In this document: one piece after another, positions 1-9,500 of the stretch
Layout: every line of letters begins with the position of its first letter
Numbering within the stretch: position 1 is the first letter of the stretch
Assembly (NCBI RefSeq): GCF_008035925.1
Contig: NZ_CP036264.1
Coordinates: 8,470,343-8,534,342 of the forward strand
DNA length: 64,000 nt
Reading direction: 5' to 3'
Source of the DNA: Stieleria maiorica
Lineage (GTDB): Bacteria > Planctomycetota > Planctomycetia > Pirellulales > Pirellulaceae
The notes under the pieces: generated by a model
Told to the model about the DNA's origin: nothing
Database searches by the model: none
What the model saw: the letters and a program-made list of their open reading frames with translations, nothing else
Position numbers and translations under genes: made by a program

Positions 1-311
1 CTCAGCCGCCACGAGTTGGAGTGGGAGTAGTTTCGCCACCAGTCATGGTTCGGTCCCGTTTGGCCGAATGGGGGGGCGGCGCCGCCGGGGCTGGTCGTTC
101 CCACCCCGTGCATCGGCAGCTCTTTGTAGGCCGCGTGGTAGTTGTGCACGGCGATCCCGATTTGCCGAAAATTGTTACTGCAGCTCATCCGTCGCGCCGC
201 CTCGCGAGCCGCTTGGACTGCCGGCAGCAGCAGCCCGACCAGAATGCCGATAATGGCGATGACAACCAACAGCTCCACAAGCGTGAAGCCCGATTTCGCA
301 TGCCGTTTCAT
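1..311 (-). CDS. DUF1559 prepilin-like protein, N-terminal part (cut by window edge)
   Basis: Reading leftwards from the ATG at 311, the protein opens [20 protein letters not shown], a type IV prepilin-like N-terminus: short basic leader, Gly before Phe, Glu at +5 and a hydrophobic helix. It continues [19 protein letters not shown], the hallmark of DUF1559 proteins, which are heavily expanded in planctomycetes. About 103 codons are visible before the window edge; the C-terminal part of the family, with its DG-rich motif, lies outside. A strong Shine-Dalgarno (AGGAGGT) sits just upstream of this start. The family is thought to be processed and displayed like pseudopilins; its exact role is unknown. 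Confidence 0.93.
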   Translation of the reverse strand, partial: MKRHAKSGFTLVELLVVIAIIGILVGLLLPAVQAAREAARRMSCSNNFRQIGIAVHNYHAAYKELPMHGVGTTSPGGAAPPFGQTGPNHDWWRNYSHSNSWRL

Positions 312-669
312 AAAAACCTCCTGAAAAGGAATCGAAAAGAATGGCAGGGTAGCCTTCAATGTATTCCTTTTTGGGGTGGTTCTACCCGCGAAAATGTCAG
401 TTAATGCGGTTCATTGTCGCTTTTGTGGTTTTTCGGCCATGATTTTGCACTCGTTTCCCCGCGGCTCATTGGGAGTGTCGCCAGGTCGTGGCGGGGTGGG
501 GAGGTAGGAAGATTTTGGAGGTAGGAAGATTAGCTGAATCGAATGAGTGGTGCCTCTCATCATTCTCTTTCGATCACAAACTGAGCCGTCGGCGCTTGCC
601 TCGGGCCTTACAGGTCGCGAACGGCAATCCAAGGCCCGCGGCTAGCGCCGTCGGCTCATAAAGACAGCC
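312..669. other. Intergenic stretch with one dispersed repeat
   Basis: Apart from the ribosome binding site of the DUF1559 gene and the repeat unit at 488-545, I see nothing here. A 73-codon reading frame on the minus strand runs through the repeat and looks spurious. Confidence 0.6.
488..545. repeat. Dispersed intergenic repeat, copy 1
   Basis: This unit shares an identical 23-bp core (505-527) with 5785-5807, flanked on both sides by similar sequence: GTGGCGGGG before it and GCGGAATC or GCTGAATC after it. The core is itself a near-tandem of GTAGGAAGAT. It lies between genes. The same kind of sequence is, to my recollection, frequent in Rhodopirellula genomes. Confidence 0.7.
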
Positions 670-1449
670 CTAGCGGCCGTCGCGGAGTCGGTAGCCGAGA
701 AAATTATCGAGTTCCGTCTCGGCTTCGATCTTCGCGATCGTGTCTTCGATGTCGTATTCGACGCGGTGAAAGAAGACCTGTTGCTGGTCGTAGATCACGT
801 AACAGCTGCGCGGATCCAGATCACGTGGTTGTCCGACGCTGCCGACGTTGATCATCAGCCGCGCCGACGGATCACTGACGTCATAGCCTTCGGCGACGTC
901 ATTGGGACGGAGAAACTGCAGGTCGGTGGTGAAGATCCCTGGCACGTGGGTGTGGCCTTGGAAACACAGGTGCGGGACCAGCGAGAACAGCTTTTCCATC
1001 TTCTTGCTGTTCTGGATGTCTTCGGGCATGACATATTCGTTGGTCGGTCCGCGTGGGGAACCGTGCACGAACAGGATGTTTTCTTCGCGGATGGTGCGTG
1101 GCAGGGCACACAGAAAATCCAACCGTCGCCGCGAGGCGTTGGCATGTCCGGAGTCCTCGGCGGACTCACCGGCGTGGTTCTCCAGCTTGCTGCGGGTCCA
1201 AAAGATCGCTTGTTCGGCTGCCGCGTTGAAGCCTTCGGGGTCAAACAGCGCGCTGCTGTCGTGGTTGCCGAGCACGCAGAACGCGAACTCCATCACCACG
1301 TCCAGGCATTCGCAGGGCTGGGGGCCGTAGCCGACGACGTCGCCCAGACAAACGATGCGGTCGACTTGTTGGGTTTGGACATGTTCCAGCACGGCGCGCA
1401 GCGCGGTCAGGTTGCCGTGGATATCGCTTAGGATCGCAGTTCGGGTCAC
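670..1449 (-). CDS. Metallophosphoesterase (calcineurin-like), paralogue A
   Basis: A 259-residue protein with the calcineurin-like phosphoesterase motifs in order: SDIHGN (residues 8-13), GDVVGYG (36-42), GNHD (61-64), VHGSP (near 130) and GHTHVPG (near 165). These supply the ligands of a di-metal centre that hydrolyses a phosphoester. The closest general group is the YfcE/ApaH-like family of small cytoplasmic phosphatases; the substrate cannot be told from sequence. The start is a GTG at 1449 directly abutting the TAA of the upstream paralogue (1450-1452), so the two are almost certainly co-transcribed and translationally coupled. Length and motif order match the neighbour throughout, so this is a tandem duplication with divergence. 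Confidence 0.92.
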   Translation of the reverse strand: MTRTAILSDIHGNLTALRAVLEHVQTQQVDRIVCLGDVVGYGPQPCECLDVVMEFAFCVLGNHDSSALFDPEGFNAAAEQAIFWTRSKLENHAGESAEDSGHANASRRRLDFLCALPRTIREENILFVHGSPRGPTNEYVMPEDIQNSKKMEKLFSLVPHLCFQGHTHVPGIFTTDLQFLRPNDVAEGYDVSDPSARLMINVGSVGQPRDLDPRSCYVIYDQQQVFFHRVEYDIEDTIAKIEAETELDNFLGYRLRDGR

Positions 1450-2217
1450 TTAACGTCCGTGTTTGATTCGGTCGCCGAGTTGGTCGGACAAGTCGGGTTG
1501 GGCGTAAATCTTGTTGGCGGTCGCTTCAATGTCGTACTCGACTCGGCGGTAGGTCACCAACGGCCCGCCGGGGGCGTCTTTGTCCAGGATGACGTAGCAC
1601 GCGCGGTTGTCTTCGTCGCGCGGTTGGCCGACGCTGCCGACGTTGACCATCGCTTTTTCGCTGGTCAGCCGGTATTGGTAGTCGCACTCATCGGGCTGGA
1701 TGAATTCGCAGTTGGTCGTGAAGATGCCCGGCAGGTGCGTGTGTCCCATGAAGCAGTATTGCTTGACCTTGCCGAACAGGATTTCCATTTTCCGCTGATC
1801 GAAGATGTATTCGGGGAAAACGTATTCGTTGGTCGGGTCACGGGGGGAGCCGTGGACGAACTTGTATTGATCCTCGTCGTAGTAGCGGGGCAGCTCGCCC
1901 AGGAAATCCCAGCGACCGTTGACCTGGGAGGCGTTGCCGGGGCCGTTGTCCAATTGGTCGCGGGTCCAGTAGATCGCCTGCAACGCCATCGGGTTGAATC
2001 CGTCGGGATCGAACAAAGCGGCTTGATCGTGGTTGCCCAAGATGGTGACCTTGCAGTGTTGCATCACCTGGTCCAGGCATTCACAGGGATTGGGCCCATA
2101 GCCAATGATGTCGCCCAGGCAGTAAATTTCGTCTACCGATTGGGTACCGATATCGGCCAGAACCGCGAGCAGCGCTTCAAGGTTGCCGTGAATGTCGCTG
2201 ATCAGGGCTCGCTTCAC
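1450..2217 (-). CDS. Metallophosphoesterase (calcineurin-like), paralogue B
   Basis: A 255-residue protein with motifs SDIHGN, GDIIGYGPNPCECLD, GNHD, VHGSPRDPTNEYVFPE and GHTHLPG, the same architecture as the gene at 670-1449. I chose the GTG at 2217 (VKRALISDIHGN) because it places the first metal-binding motif at the same distance from the N-terminus as in the paralogue. The frame is open up to an ATG at 2358, but those 47 extra residues do not resemble the family. The gene is first in a two-gene unit and is divergent from tsaB, the shared intergenic region being 2218-2389. Substrate unknown. Confidence 0.9.
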   Translation of the reverse strand: MKRALISDIHGNLEALLAVLADIGTQSVDEIYCLGDIIGYGPNPCECLDQVMQHCKVTILGNHDQAALFDPDGFNPMALQAIYWTRDQLDNGPGNASQVNGRWDFLGELPRYYDEDQYKFVHGSPRDPTNEYVFPEYIFDQRKMEILFGKVKQYCFMGHTHLPGIFTTNCEFIQPDECDYQYRLTSEKAMVNVGSVGQPRDEDNRACYVILDKDAPGGPLVTYRRVEYDIEATANKIYAQPDLSDQLGDRIKHGR

Positions 2218-2389
2218 TTTGTTTGGTCCTGGCGGGGGAAAAAGGGCTGAGGATGCAAATGGGATTCGACAAACGAATCCATCGGTCAGCGAATTGTAAA
2301 GGTAACCAAAAATTCGCGACAATCCCACGGCACAGACGCGATTCGGCGCGTCGGACACCGCATTATTTCTAGTTTCCTTACAACCCTCG

Positions 2390-3103
2390 ATGATTCAGCT
2401 CGCCCTGGAAACCACCGGAACAAACGGCTCGATCGCGGTTTTGGATGGCAAAAACGTGCTGCGGGATCGGCGATTCGGCCGGCAGCGTCGGACCGCCGCC
2501 GACATCGCGGGCCAATTGGATGCCGCACTCCGCTGGTGCGACCAGCGTGAGCTGCAGCCGGCCGCGATCGCGGTGGCGGTCGGTCCGGGATCGTTCACGG
2601 GGCTGCGAATCGCGATCACAACGGCGAAAACGCTGGCCTATGCCTTGGAAATCCCCGTGATTCCGGTCGGTTCACTCGCGGCGATCGCGGCGGTGACCCT
2701 GCACGAGCAGCCCGCCGAGCACGTTCTGGTGGGCCTGAACGCCTACCGCCGCCAAGTTTTTGCCGCCGAATTCTCACGCGAGGAACTGACCCGCGACAAT
2801 TTGATCCACCGCTGCGACGACCGTGCCCAGGTACTCGCGCGAGGCGACTGGGATCGCCGCGTCGCCGAAACGCTCGAGTTGTCCGATCGGGTGATCGCGG
2901 GGGATCGTTCCATTCATGCCGATTCGGCGGCCGATCGGGTGTCCGTCTGTGAAAACTCCGATGCCGTCGGCGTGGGGCTGGTCGCGGCCGGCTTGGTCGC
3001 CGGATCGCGGGCACAGCCGCCGGAATGTTTCAGCGATCCGTTTGCGCTCTCCGCCCGCTATCTCAAGCCGAGTGCGGCTGAGGAGAAGGCAGCTTCACGC
3101 TGA
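2390..3103 (+). CDS. tsaB: tRNA threonylcarbamoyladenosine biosynthesis protein TsaB
   Basis: A 237-residue protein of the ASKHA fold opening MIQLALETTGTNGSIAVLDG, with the family motif GPGSFTGLR at residues 65-73 and then the KTLAYALEIPVIPVGSLAAIA segment typical of TsaB/YeaZ. TsaB is the dimerisation partner of TsaD in the complex that transfers threonylcarbamoyl to A37 of ANN-decoding tRNAs in the cytoplasm. It lacks the TsaD metal site, as expected. The length agrees with the family (about 220-240). No other t6A gene lies nearby. Its 3' end overlaps the convergent small gene at 3063-3425 by 41 bp. Confidence 0.92.
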   Translation: MIQLALETTGTNGSIAVLDGKNVLRDRRFGRQRRTAADIAGQLDAALRWCDQRELQPAAIAVAVGPGSFTGLRIAITTAKTLAYALEIPVIPVGSLAAIAAVTLHEQPAEHVLVGLNAYRRQVFAAEFSREELTRDNLIHRCDDRAQVLARGDWDRRVAETLELSDRVIAGDRSIHADSAADRVSVCENSDAVGVGLVAAGLVAGSRAQPPECFSDPFALSARYLKPSAAEEKAASR

Positions 3104-3425
3104 TCGATTCCTGGCTACGGCGAACACCGTCGGTGCCGTAGTAGATGGTCGTTTTCTTGCGGTGGTCGTAAACGGCGGTCAATTTCACACTCCGCGGCCC
3201 GTGCACGCAAAAATACAACCCACACGATTCTCCGCCACGTAAGACCTGTCGACGCGTCATCGGGAATTGCCCCGGTTCCAATTGACCGATCCGACACAGG
3301 TAGGCTTCGACGTGTCGGCAAAATTTGTCGAAAGAAATGGTTTGCGAAGAAAACCCGATCATGTAGGCAAATTCACTGGGTGGTGGACGGATGTGGGGAG
3401 ACGAATGCCCCGGCAGCCAGTCCAC
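3063..3425 (-). CDS. Conserved hypothetical protein
   Basis: A 120-residue frame, or 99 residues if it starts at the ATG at 3362 (MIGFSSQTISFDKFCRHVEAYL). The C-terminal half (QVLRGGESCGLYFCVHGPRSVKLTAVYD...TIYYGTDGVR) has the alternating composition of a real small beta-rich protein, and I recall similar short proteins in planctomycetes without a known function. There is no signal peptide or membrane segment. It is convergent with tsaB, overlapping it by 41 bp. The start remains uncertain. Confidence 0.55.
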   Translation of the reverse strand: MDWLPGHSSPHIRPPPSEFAYMIGFSSQTISFDKFCRHVEAYLCRIGQLEPGQFPMTRRQVLRGGESCGLYFCVHGPRSVKLTAVYDHRKKTTIYYGTDGVRRSQESISVKLPSPQPHSA

Positions 3426-3500
3426 ACCTTCCGTCGACCGGCCACCTTTGCAGCGTTGGTATCGGCGGCGAGGACGCGGAAGATTAGTTTCCGAGAAAAG

Positions 3501-4154
3501 CTATAGGTGGGAACGTCGAGCGTCCTGTTCGGTCACGCGCTGGAAAATGTCCCTCAAAATCCGTTGTTCCAGTGAAGTGTCGCGGCCCAGCGAAATCCAA
3601 CCCAGTGTCTGAGGGGAATCGCCCGCCCCGCTGACCTGGCGTATTACCGTCCCGTCGTGACGCCGGGTGGCGGTGGTCTCGGTGGCATACTGTGTCCGGT
3701 CGGTGTCTTCGAGATCCTTTTGCACGATGACTTCGACGGTGTAGGCGGCGCCGCGCGGTCGGACGATGACGGTCGCCTTGCGGCGGATCGATTGCAGCGT
3801 GCTTTGCAACGCCTCGAATCCCGCCGTGCTGTCCTTGCGCCACGGTTCCAACACCGACGCGCCGACGCGATACGAGGTTTCCAGACGCCCATCCAACAGA
3901 TAGTTGCTGGAGTTTTGCACCGGTTGTTCACGCGAGATGCGGAAGTAGTCGTCCACCGTGTCGACGACTTGAGACCAAACGAATTGGTCTTCCAGTGGTG
4001 GCAGTTCCAACGGGTTAGGAATGAACTGTTCGGGCGCGCGACGGTCCAATCGATAAGCGAGCTGTCCGCAACCCTGAGTCACCAGCAACGTGCCCAGCAC
4101 CATCAGGACGGAAGCGACGTTCGGTAATCGTGGGGTCAGCATCCTGCTTGCCAT
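3501..4154 (-). CDS. Hypothetical exported lipoprotein
   Basis: A 217-residue protein from the ATG at 4154 (MASRMLTPRLPNVASVLMVL), with a basic N-terminus, a hydrophobic segment and a cysteine in VTQGCGQ that could be a lipidation site, although Gln at -2 makes the lipobox weak. The rest is soluble and polar, with segments such as SYRVGASVLEPWRKDS and RKATVIVRPRGAAYTVEVIV suggesting a beta-rich domain; planctomycetes carry many such small lipoproteins of unknown role. The frame is open further upstream to 4223, but that part crosses a hairpin-repeat cluster, so I reject it as coding. It lies downstream of the prolyl isomerase gene on the same strand. Confidence 0.72.
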   Translation of the reverse strand: MASRMLTPRLPNVASVLMVLGTLLVTQGCGQLAYRLDRRAPEQFIPNPLELPPLEDQFVWSQVVDTVDDYFRISREQPVQNSSNYLLDGRLETSYRVGASVLEPWRKDSTAGFEALQSTLQSIRRKATVIVRPRGAAYTVEVIVQKDLEDTDRTQYATETTATRRHDGTVIRQVSGAGDSPQTLGWISLGRDTSLEQRILRDIFQRVTEQDARRSHL

Positions 4155-4174
4155 GGATGGGTTGGAGTGGAACT

Positions 4175-4290
4175 CGTTCCAAGGCTCCGCCTTGGAACGC
4201 GAGGTCGGCGTGGCTCCCGCCACGTGCCGATAGTCGTCAAGAGGCGGGAGCCTCCGTGACAGTGTGTTCCCAGGCAGGAGCCTGGGAACA
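4175..4290. repeat. Cluster of four perfect intergenic hairpins
   Basis: Four perfect inverted repeats stand in a row: CGTTCCAAGGC/GCCTTGGAACG (4175-4199, 3-nt loop), CGTGGC/GCCACG (4209-4224), GAGGC/GCCTC (4241-4254) and TGTTCCCAGGC/GCCTGGGAACA (4265-4290). This string of short GC hairpins lies between two co-directional genes and matches the style of planctomycete intergenic repeats I know of. It could also act as a terminator or RNA-stabilising structure. Confidence 0.75.
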
Positions 4291-4312
4291 AGTTGGCAGA
4301 GCGCGAACGGCC

Positions 4313-5512
4313 TTATCGGTAATCCGCATCGTTGGTCGGCCCGGTCGCGATGCTGGTCGGACGTAGCGGCTTGGCACCGGGCATGTCCTCGGGATACATC
4401 GACCAGACCGGAACCTGTTTTTGCATCTCACGCATCATCTTGGCTTGGGAGGCGGCGATCTTTTCTTGTTTGATCTTCTCGCGGATGTCGTCTTGCACTT
4501 CGGCCAGCGGCGTCACTCCGGCTTCCTTGCGTTCCAAGACACGAATGATGTGCAGCCCCTGATCGTCCTCGATGATCTCGCTCATCTTGTCTAGCGGAAT
4601 CGAAAACAGCTGCTGTTCGATCGGCTTGGACGCCAGCGACCCTTCGGACGTCCAGTCATGTTGTCCGCCATCGGCCGCAAACGGTTCTTCGCTCTTTTGA
4701 CGTGCGGTTTCCTTCCAGCCTTCGTTGTACCAGACCTCGCGTCCCATTTCGCCGATCAATGCCCTCGCTGCTTCCCGCGACGGATGGTTGGCAAACAGCA
4801 CCGAGAGTTGTTCCCAACGCGCTTTGGCTTTGTGGCGATAGGAGTCCAGGTCATGTTGGTAGGCGGCATTGATTTCGGCGATCGTGACCGGCGGGTCTTT
4901 TTCAATCTTGCTGCGCATGTACATGTGGCCGAGCATCATGTCGGTGAACTCACGCTGCCGCGCTCGCAATGATGTTCCCGTTTCCCGCAGCTTGGCGTCC
5001 AGTTCGGTCAGGTCTTCGGTGCCATACTTTTCTTTCAGCCCTTGAAGCTCGTTTTCGAAGAACATCTGTCGCGCCCGGCTGGTCATCATCTCGCTGACTT
5101 CGCGGCGTTTTTCGGCGGCTTGGGTTCCGACCTGTTCCAGCAAAAACGACTCGCTCATCATCTTGGTCTGGATCGCTTGGGTCAGCGCGCCGCGGGCCAG
5201 GTTCATGCGGGCCGGGGCGAGTTGTTCCGGAGGCAGTTGGAGGTTTTTCTCTTCGAGCACCTGATTGATTCGCCCGTCCACTTTGGGCTGGATGTCACCC
5301 CACAGGATCGGCGATTGACCGACGACGGCCATGACCGTGGCCGGATCATCGGGCAACGGGGCCAGATCGACCGGCAGCGCGGGGACTTGCCCGTGCAGCG
5401 TGCTGGGCGATTGGATGGAGACGCTGATCAGCAGGGCGGCCGAAAGCAGACGCAGCACCGGTCTGGGGGACGCCGATTGTGTTCGCGAAGTGATCTGAAA
5501 AAAAGACATCAT
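4313..5512 (-). CDS. Exported peptidyl-prolyl cis-trans isomerase, parvulin/SurA type
   Basis: A 399-residue protein starting at the ATG at 5512 (MMSFFQITSR), with a signal peptide (LRLLSAALLISVSIQ), a SurA/PrsA-like helical N-terminal chaperone region (about residues 55-230) and a parvulin (rotamase) domain (about 235-350). The rotamase ends with the typical pattern EQQLFSIPLDKMSEIIED..GLHIIRVLERK. Such proteins catalyse proline isomerisation and hold outer-membrane or secreted proteins in the periplasm. The frame is open 153 codons further upstream, but that stretch crosses a dispersed repeat and lacks family similarity. It is followed by the lipoprotein at 3501-4154. Confidence 0.88.
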   Translation of the reverse strand: MMSFFQITSRTQSASPRPVLRLLSAALLISVSIQSPSTLHGQVPALPVDLAPLPDDPATVMAVVGQSPILWGDIQPKVDGRINQVLEEKNLQLPPEQLAPARMNLARGALTQAIQTKMMSESFLLEQVGTQAAEKRREVSEMMTSRARQMFFENELQGLKEKYGTEDLTELDAKLRETGTSLRARQREFTDMMLGHMYMRSKIEKDPPVTIAEINAAYQHDLDSYRHKAKARWEQLSVLFANHPSREAARALIGEMGREVWYNEGWKETARQKSEEPFAADGGQHDWTSEGSLASKPIEQQLFSIPLDKMSEIIEDDQGLHIIRVLERKEAGVTPLAEVQDDIREKIKQEKIAASQAKMMREMQKQVPVWSMYPEDMPGAKPLRPTSIATGPTNDADYR

Positions 5513-5766
5513 CCGCCCGCAGCGAAAGGGTGGGACCAAAAAAGTATTGGGAGATCGAATGGCTCCAATTGGCTTGTAAGCATCGCGAACCGATGAATAC
5601 AAGAGCATTCGCCGGGGAACGCGTCGAATCGCCCTCTTGGGACCGTCCAGCTGAGGGCGACGTACTTCCGCAAATACGATGGCCCTTCCGGGCCGTCGAC
5701 CGTGGGGCTCAGCGCGACGACCTCGAAAGGACGTCGTACACCCCGCCTCCGATGTGACCGGAAAGT

Positions 5767-5823
5767 GTGGCGGGGCGGAGGAGATAGGAAGATTTTGGAG
5801 GTAGGAAAATCGGCGGAATCGAT
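5767..5823. repeat. Dispersed intergenic repeat, copy 2
   Basis: It shares the 23-bp identical core at 5785-5807 with 505-527 and similar flanks, in the same orientation as copy 1, exactly 5,280 bp away. It is intergenic. Confidence 0.7.
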
Positions 5824-6113
5824 TCGGTCGCGGTCGCCCGTTTCGCCCCTGGCGGTCAGATCGCCATTGACAGGGCTGCTTGTCGGCGGCTATTTCGGCG
5901 TTTATGGCTTGGATCGGATGGCCGCTGACGTGACCGGTCCGGGCCGAGATAGCGACAAACACCGCACACAAAGGCGGATTTCGAACGTAGGCAAACGTTT
6001 TGCGGGAATCGTTTCCTGTCCCCAGGTTTTCTGGGTGACGGAGCGTTCAAAGCGACTGACGACGGTTTCTGGGTCAACCGTCTTCGGTGGTAGCTCCACG
6101 CCGAAATCCGCCC

Positions 6114-6146
6114 GCATCGGGGCGCTGCACCGCAGCGCCCCGATGC
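6114..6146. repeat. Perfect 15-bp hairpin
   Basis: GCATCGGGGCGCTGC (6114-6128) is followed by a 3-nt loop (ACC) and its exact reverse complement (6132-6146). There is no T-tract on either side, so a classical rho-independent terminator is unlikely. It could be a REP-like element or a bidirectional RNA structure. Confidence 0.75.
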
Positions 6147-6567
6147 TCGATATTCGAGCCCGGTCCAGTTGGTGTTTGTAACCCAGACAGAACGCCCAGT
6201 AGGCTCTGAACGGGAACTCTCCAATGACCGCGCGACAGCACTCGAAGGCTCGTTCGAGATAGGCGGTGCTGCCCGTTGCGCTGCGAGCAACGGCGGGAAA
6301 GTTTTTCCCGATTTTGCAACAAAAGTACAGTGCTTTATCGCTCGCGTCACTAGAATCTGCACTTGCCTCTCTACGGTGCTGAAGAGGGGGCATGCCGGGC
6401 CCTGCAGAGCCGGTGCGGCTGCCACCGCGTGCTGAGGTTGATGTGCGCCAAAACTGGTCGCACGCAAGTGCTCAAGCCTTCTTCGCATGCTTGCTCCCGT
6501 CTTCTTTCCCGTGATGGAGGTGATGTTCACGATTTGATCTTGGTTTTATTCGACACGTGAGTTTTTA

Positions 6568-9500
6568 GTGGTGCGGTCATCCATTTCCGTTTCGCGAGAA
6601 AGGTTCGCTACGCAACGTCGCCTTAGGGCCACCGAAAAACGCCGACGACGCTTGCAACTGGAGTGTCTTGAGCAGCGCAGACTGCTCACCGCGGTAGCGA
6701 TGCCGCAACCATCGCAACAGCGGCTCGTTGATGGGCTCGAGAATCTATCGCAATGGTCCGAATCGTTGCGTTCCTTTGGCGAGTTGGACCTGCCTATCTC
6801 AGTGATTCGCCCCGATGCGGTCCAGGCGAGTGTGACAGTAGGCGATCATCTTCCGATCGGATCGATTCTGGAGTCCAGACTTGTCGACCCGGTCTCGTCT
6901 TACTTTGCCTCCTTGGCAGGCGGTGTCGGCGACAGCACCGCGCTGGCAGCCCTTTTGAATGCGACCGACCTCTCCACTTCGAATCAGTTGTTGTTTGAAG
7001 TGGATATCAATGAGATCCGTACAGCGACACAGCAGATCGATCTATCGCGATTGCAAGATGAGTCGGTGTTGCGGATCGATGCCTCGCAGGAGGTCACCGT
7101 TTCGGTTGAAAGTGGAGTCGATCTTCGGCTCCGATTCGGATTGGATCTTGATCCCGAAATTGACTCCATCGACAGTTTCTTTATCGAGCCGACCGAAATG
7201 GTGTTCTCCAGTTCGGTCAACGCTGGTGATCTGATCCTGGATGCCGACGTCGGTTTTTTGTCGATGAACACGTCGTCCGGCGCGATGGACGTTGACGTCC
7301 AGGTGAAGGCCGAACTGTCGGATCCCGATCAGGGATCGTCACCGCGAATCACATCGGCCCAGCTTCGGGGAATGACGCTTTCCGAGTTCGTTACGACAAC
7401 GACCCTTGCGTCGACGTTTGAAGCACGCTTGCCTTTGGTTTCTGAATTTGCCAGTGACGCGACGAACCGATTCGACATCGGCAAGCCACTGGTCGTCACG
7501 GTTTCCGACGACGTTTACGAAGGGGTCGATCCGACCATCACCTACGCCGGCGATGGGCTGGAGGAGTTTCGTAGTTTTCGACGGATTGACGCGGGGCAAA
7601 CCGTCAGCCTTTTTAAGGAACTGTCCCGCTGGTTTGATGCCTTCGCCGAAACATCCGCATTGCAGGTCCAGTTGCCACTTGTCCAGAACACGACCTTTGG
7701 GGATCTGGTTGACTTTGGCGATCTTGTGACGACGCAGCTCGTCAGCCCATTGGTCGATGATAGCGATGCCCCGACCTTTGCAACGGTTCAGGAACTGGCC
7801 GAGCAGCTTGTCGTTGCGACCGGACGTCCGATCGCCGAGATCGATCCCCGCTACGACACGGCTTCTAACCGTCTGTCGTTCCACCTTCCGCTGAACGGGG
7901 TGCAATTCGACGCGTCGGCCGCGGCAGCAGTGTTCGACGTTGATCTGGCACCGCTCACACTACTCAATCAAACGAATTCGATTTCGTTGGTGGCGAGCAA
8001 CAACGAGCTTCGATTTGACGTTGAAATCGACCTTTCACCGTTTCAGGCGACTTTCCGTGGCGAAGTCGATTTGCCCGCCGACGGTCAATTATCCTCCGAT
8101 GCCAGTTTCGCATTGGCAATCAATGAACAATCCCCCGTCTCGGTATTGGTGTCGCGCGACACCAATAACACCGGGCCCGCCGATTTGGTCGATGACTTCC
8201 TCACCGCGCTCAGCGCTGCGGGCTTGTCTGACGTTCAAGTAACCTTGGACCAAGGACGGTTACGTATGACAGCGCCTGAATCGGATTCCGTGGGCGCGTT
8301 GATCGTGATCGCGGATCCACTGGACACGGCGGTTACGGAACTGGGGCTGGCGCGGCCAGTTGAATCGACGGTTGCCAGTGTGTCGGGTGTCCAATCGCTC
8401 AACGCGTCAGGTCAATTGACCGGCGATGCTCACTTCAACCTCAGTGTGCACGGTGAACCAACGGTCGCGGTCACTGTCAACTCGGCATCCACGGCCGACA
8501 ATCAGTCGACCGACATGTTGCTCGACGACATTCGTGATGCATTGACGGCATCAGGACTCGGTAATGTCGGGGTTGATCGGATCGAGGACGCGTTAACATT
8601 TTTCACGACCGACGACGTGGAAACACCCAGTCTGGTGCTGACATCGACGGTTGGGGATCCGGCGGTACTGGAACTGGGATTGGCCGTTGAGTTAGCTTCG
8701 CTCGGACCGATCGCGCTCGGTGGCGGCGTCGATGCCCTCGACGGTCGAGTGTTGCTCGATAATCTGGTTGTCGACGTCGGTGTGTCTGGCACCAGCAACG
8801 TCTTTGCTGCCGATGCTCGCTACGGATTCGTCGATGTTGGAATTTCCAACGGCAGCGTTTCCAATACGTATTCACTGCTGATCGCGTCGCCGGCCAACCA
8901 ACCGCTTCCACTGGACGATCTGCTGGCCGAATGGAATAAGCCTGACACAACGTTTCAGATTGAGCGCACCGGAAATGCGTTCGTCAGTCTTCCCATCACC
9001 CCGGCCGGCAACCTGCTCACGCTGACCGGCTCGCCGCAGTTAGATGTGTCGATCGACGACTTGTTCGGAAATCGAGTCATCGCGTTGTCGGGCCAAGACT
9101 TGGGCGCATTGGAACCGCTGTTAACGCTTGACTTTGCCGACGTGGTAGCCGGATTTACAGACATCGGCCGCGTGTTGGGCGTGTTTCTTTCTGCGCAAGC
9201 TGTAAACCAACCGTTGTTGTACTCGCCGCAAACGACTGCCAAAGCGGTGGAACTGGTTTCTGACTACGAGGGGAAATCAGCGACATTTTCCCAGGCCCAG
9301 GTCGCGAGTTTGCAGCAGCTGGAATCTGCGATCGAATCCGCATTCGAATTGGCCGATTCGCAAGTCACACTTCAGGTCGCAACCGATGGCAGCTTGAACG
9401 TCGGGTTGGATTGGGAGCTGAATCCCAAACAACAGTTGACCTCGATCGACATCGATCTGACCGCGTTGTCCAATGCCACGGTCGGTGGCATTCCCGAGTG

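Larger units (their letters stand above)
5513..6567. other. One-kilobase non-coding interval before the giant gene
   Basis: The frames here are low-complexity and overlap one another on both strands; none carries a recognisable motif. The interval holds the second copy of the dispersed repeat (5767-5823), a 15-bp perfect hairpin (6114-6146) and an unusually strong but misplaced ribosome-binding sequence (6516-6524). It presumably contains promoters for both divergent flanking genes, but I cannot pick one confidently. Confidence 0.55.

Noticed and set aside
411-632. 73-residue minus-strand reading frame
   Set aside because: It runs through the dispersed repeat at 488-545 and has no family-like features; Pro/Arg/Ser composition is typical of non-coding GC-rich frames.
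5856-6530. 224-residue minus-strand reading frame (and shorter overlapping ones)
   Set aside because: Arg/Ser/Pro-rich, no motif, spans a perfect hairpin; several competing frames overlap it on both strands.
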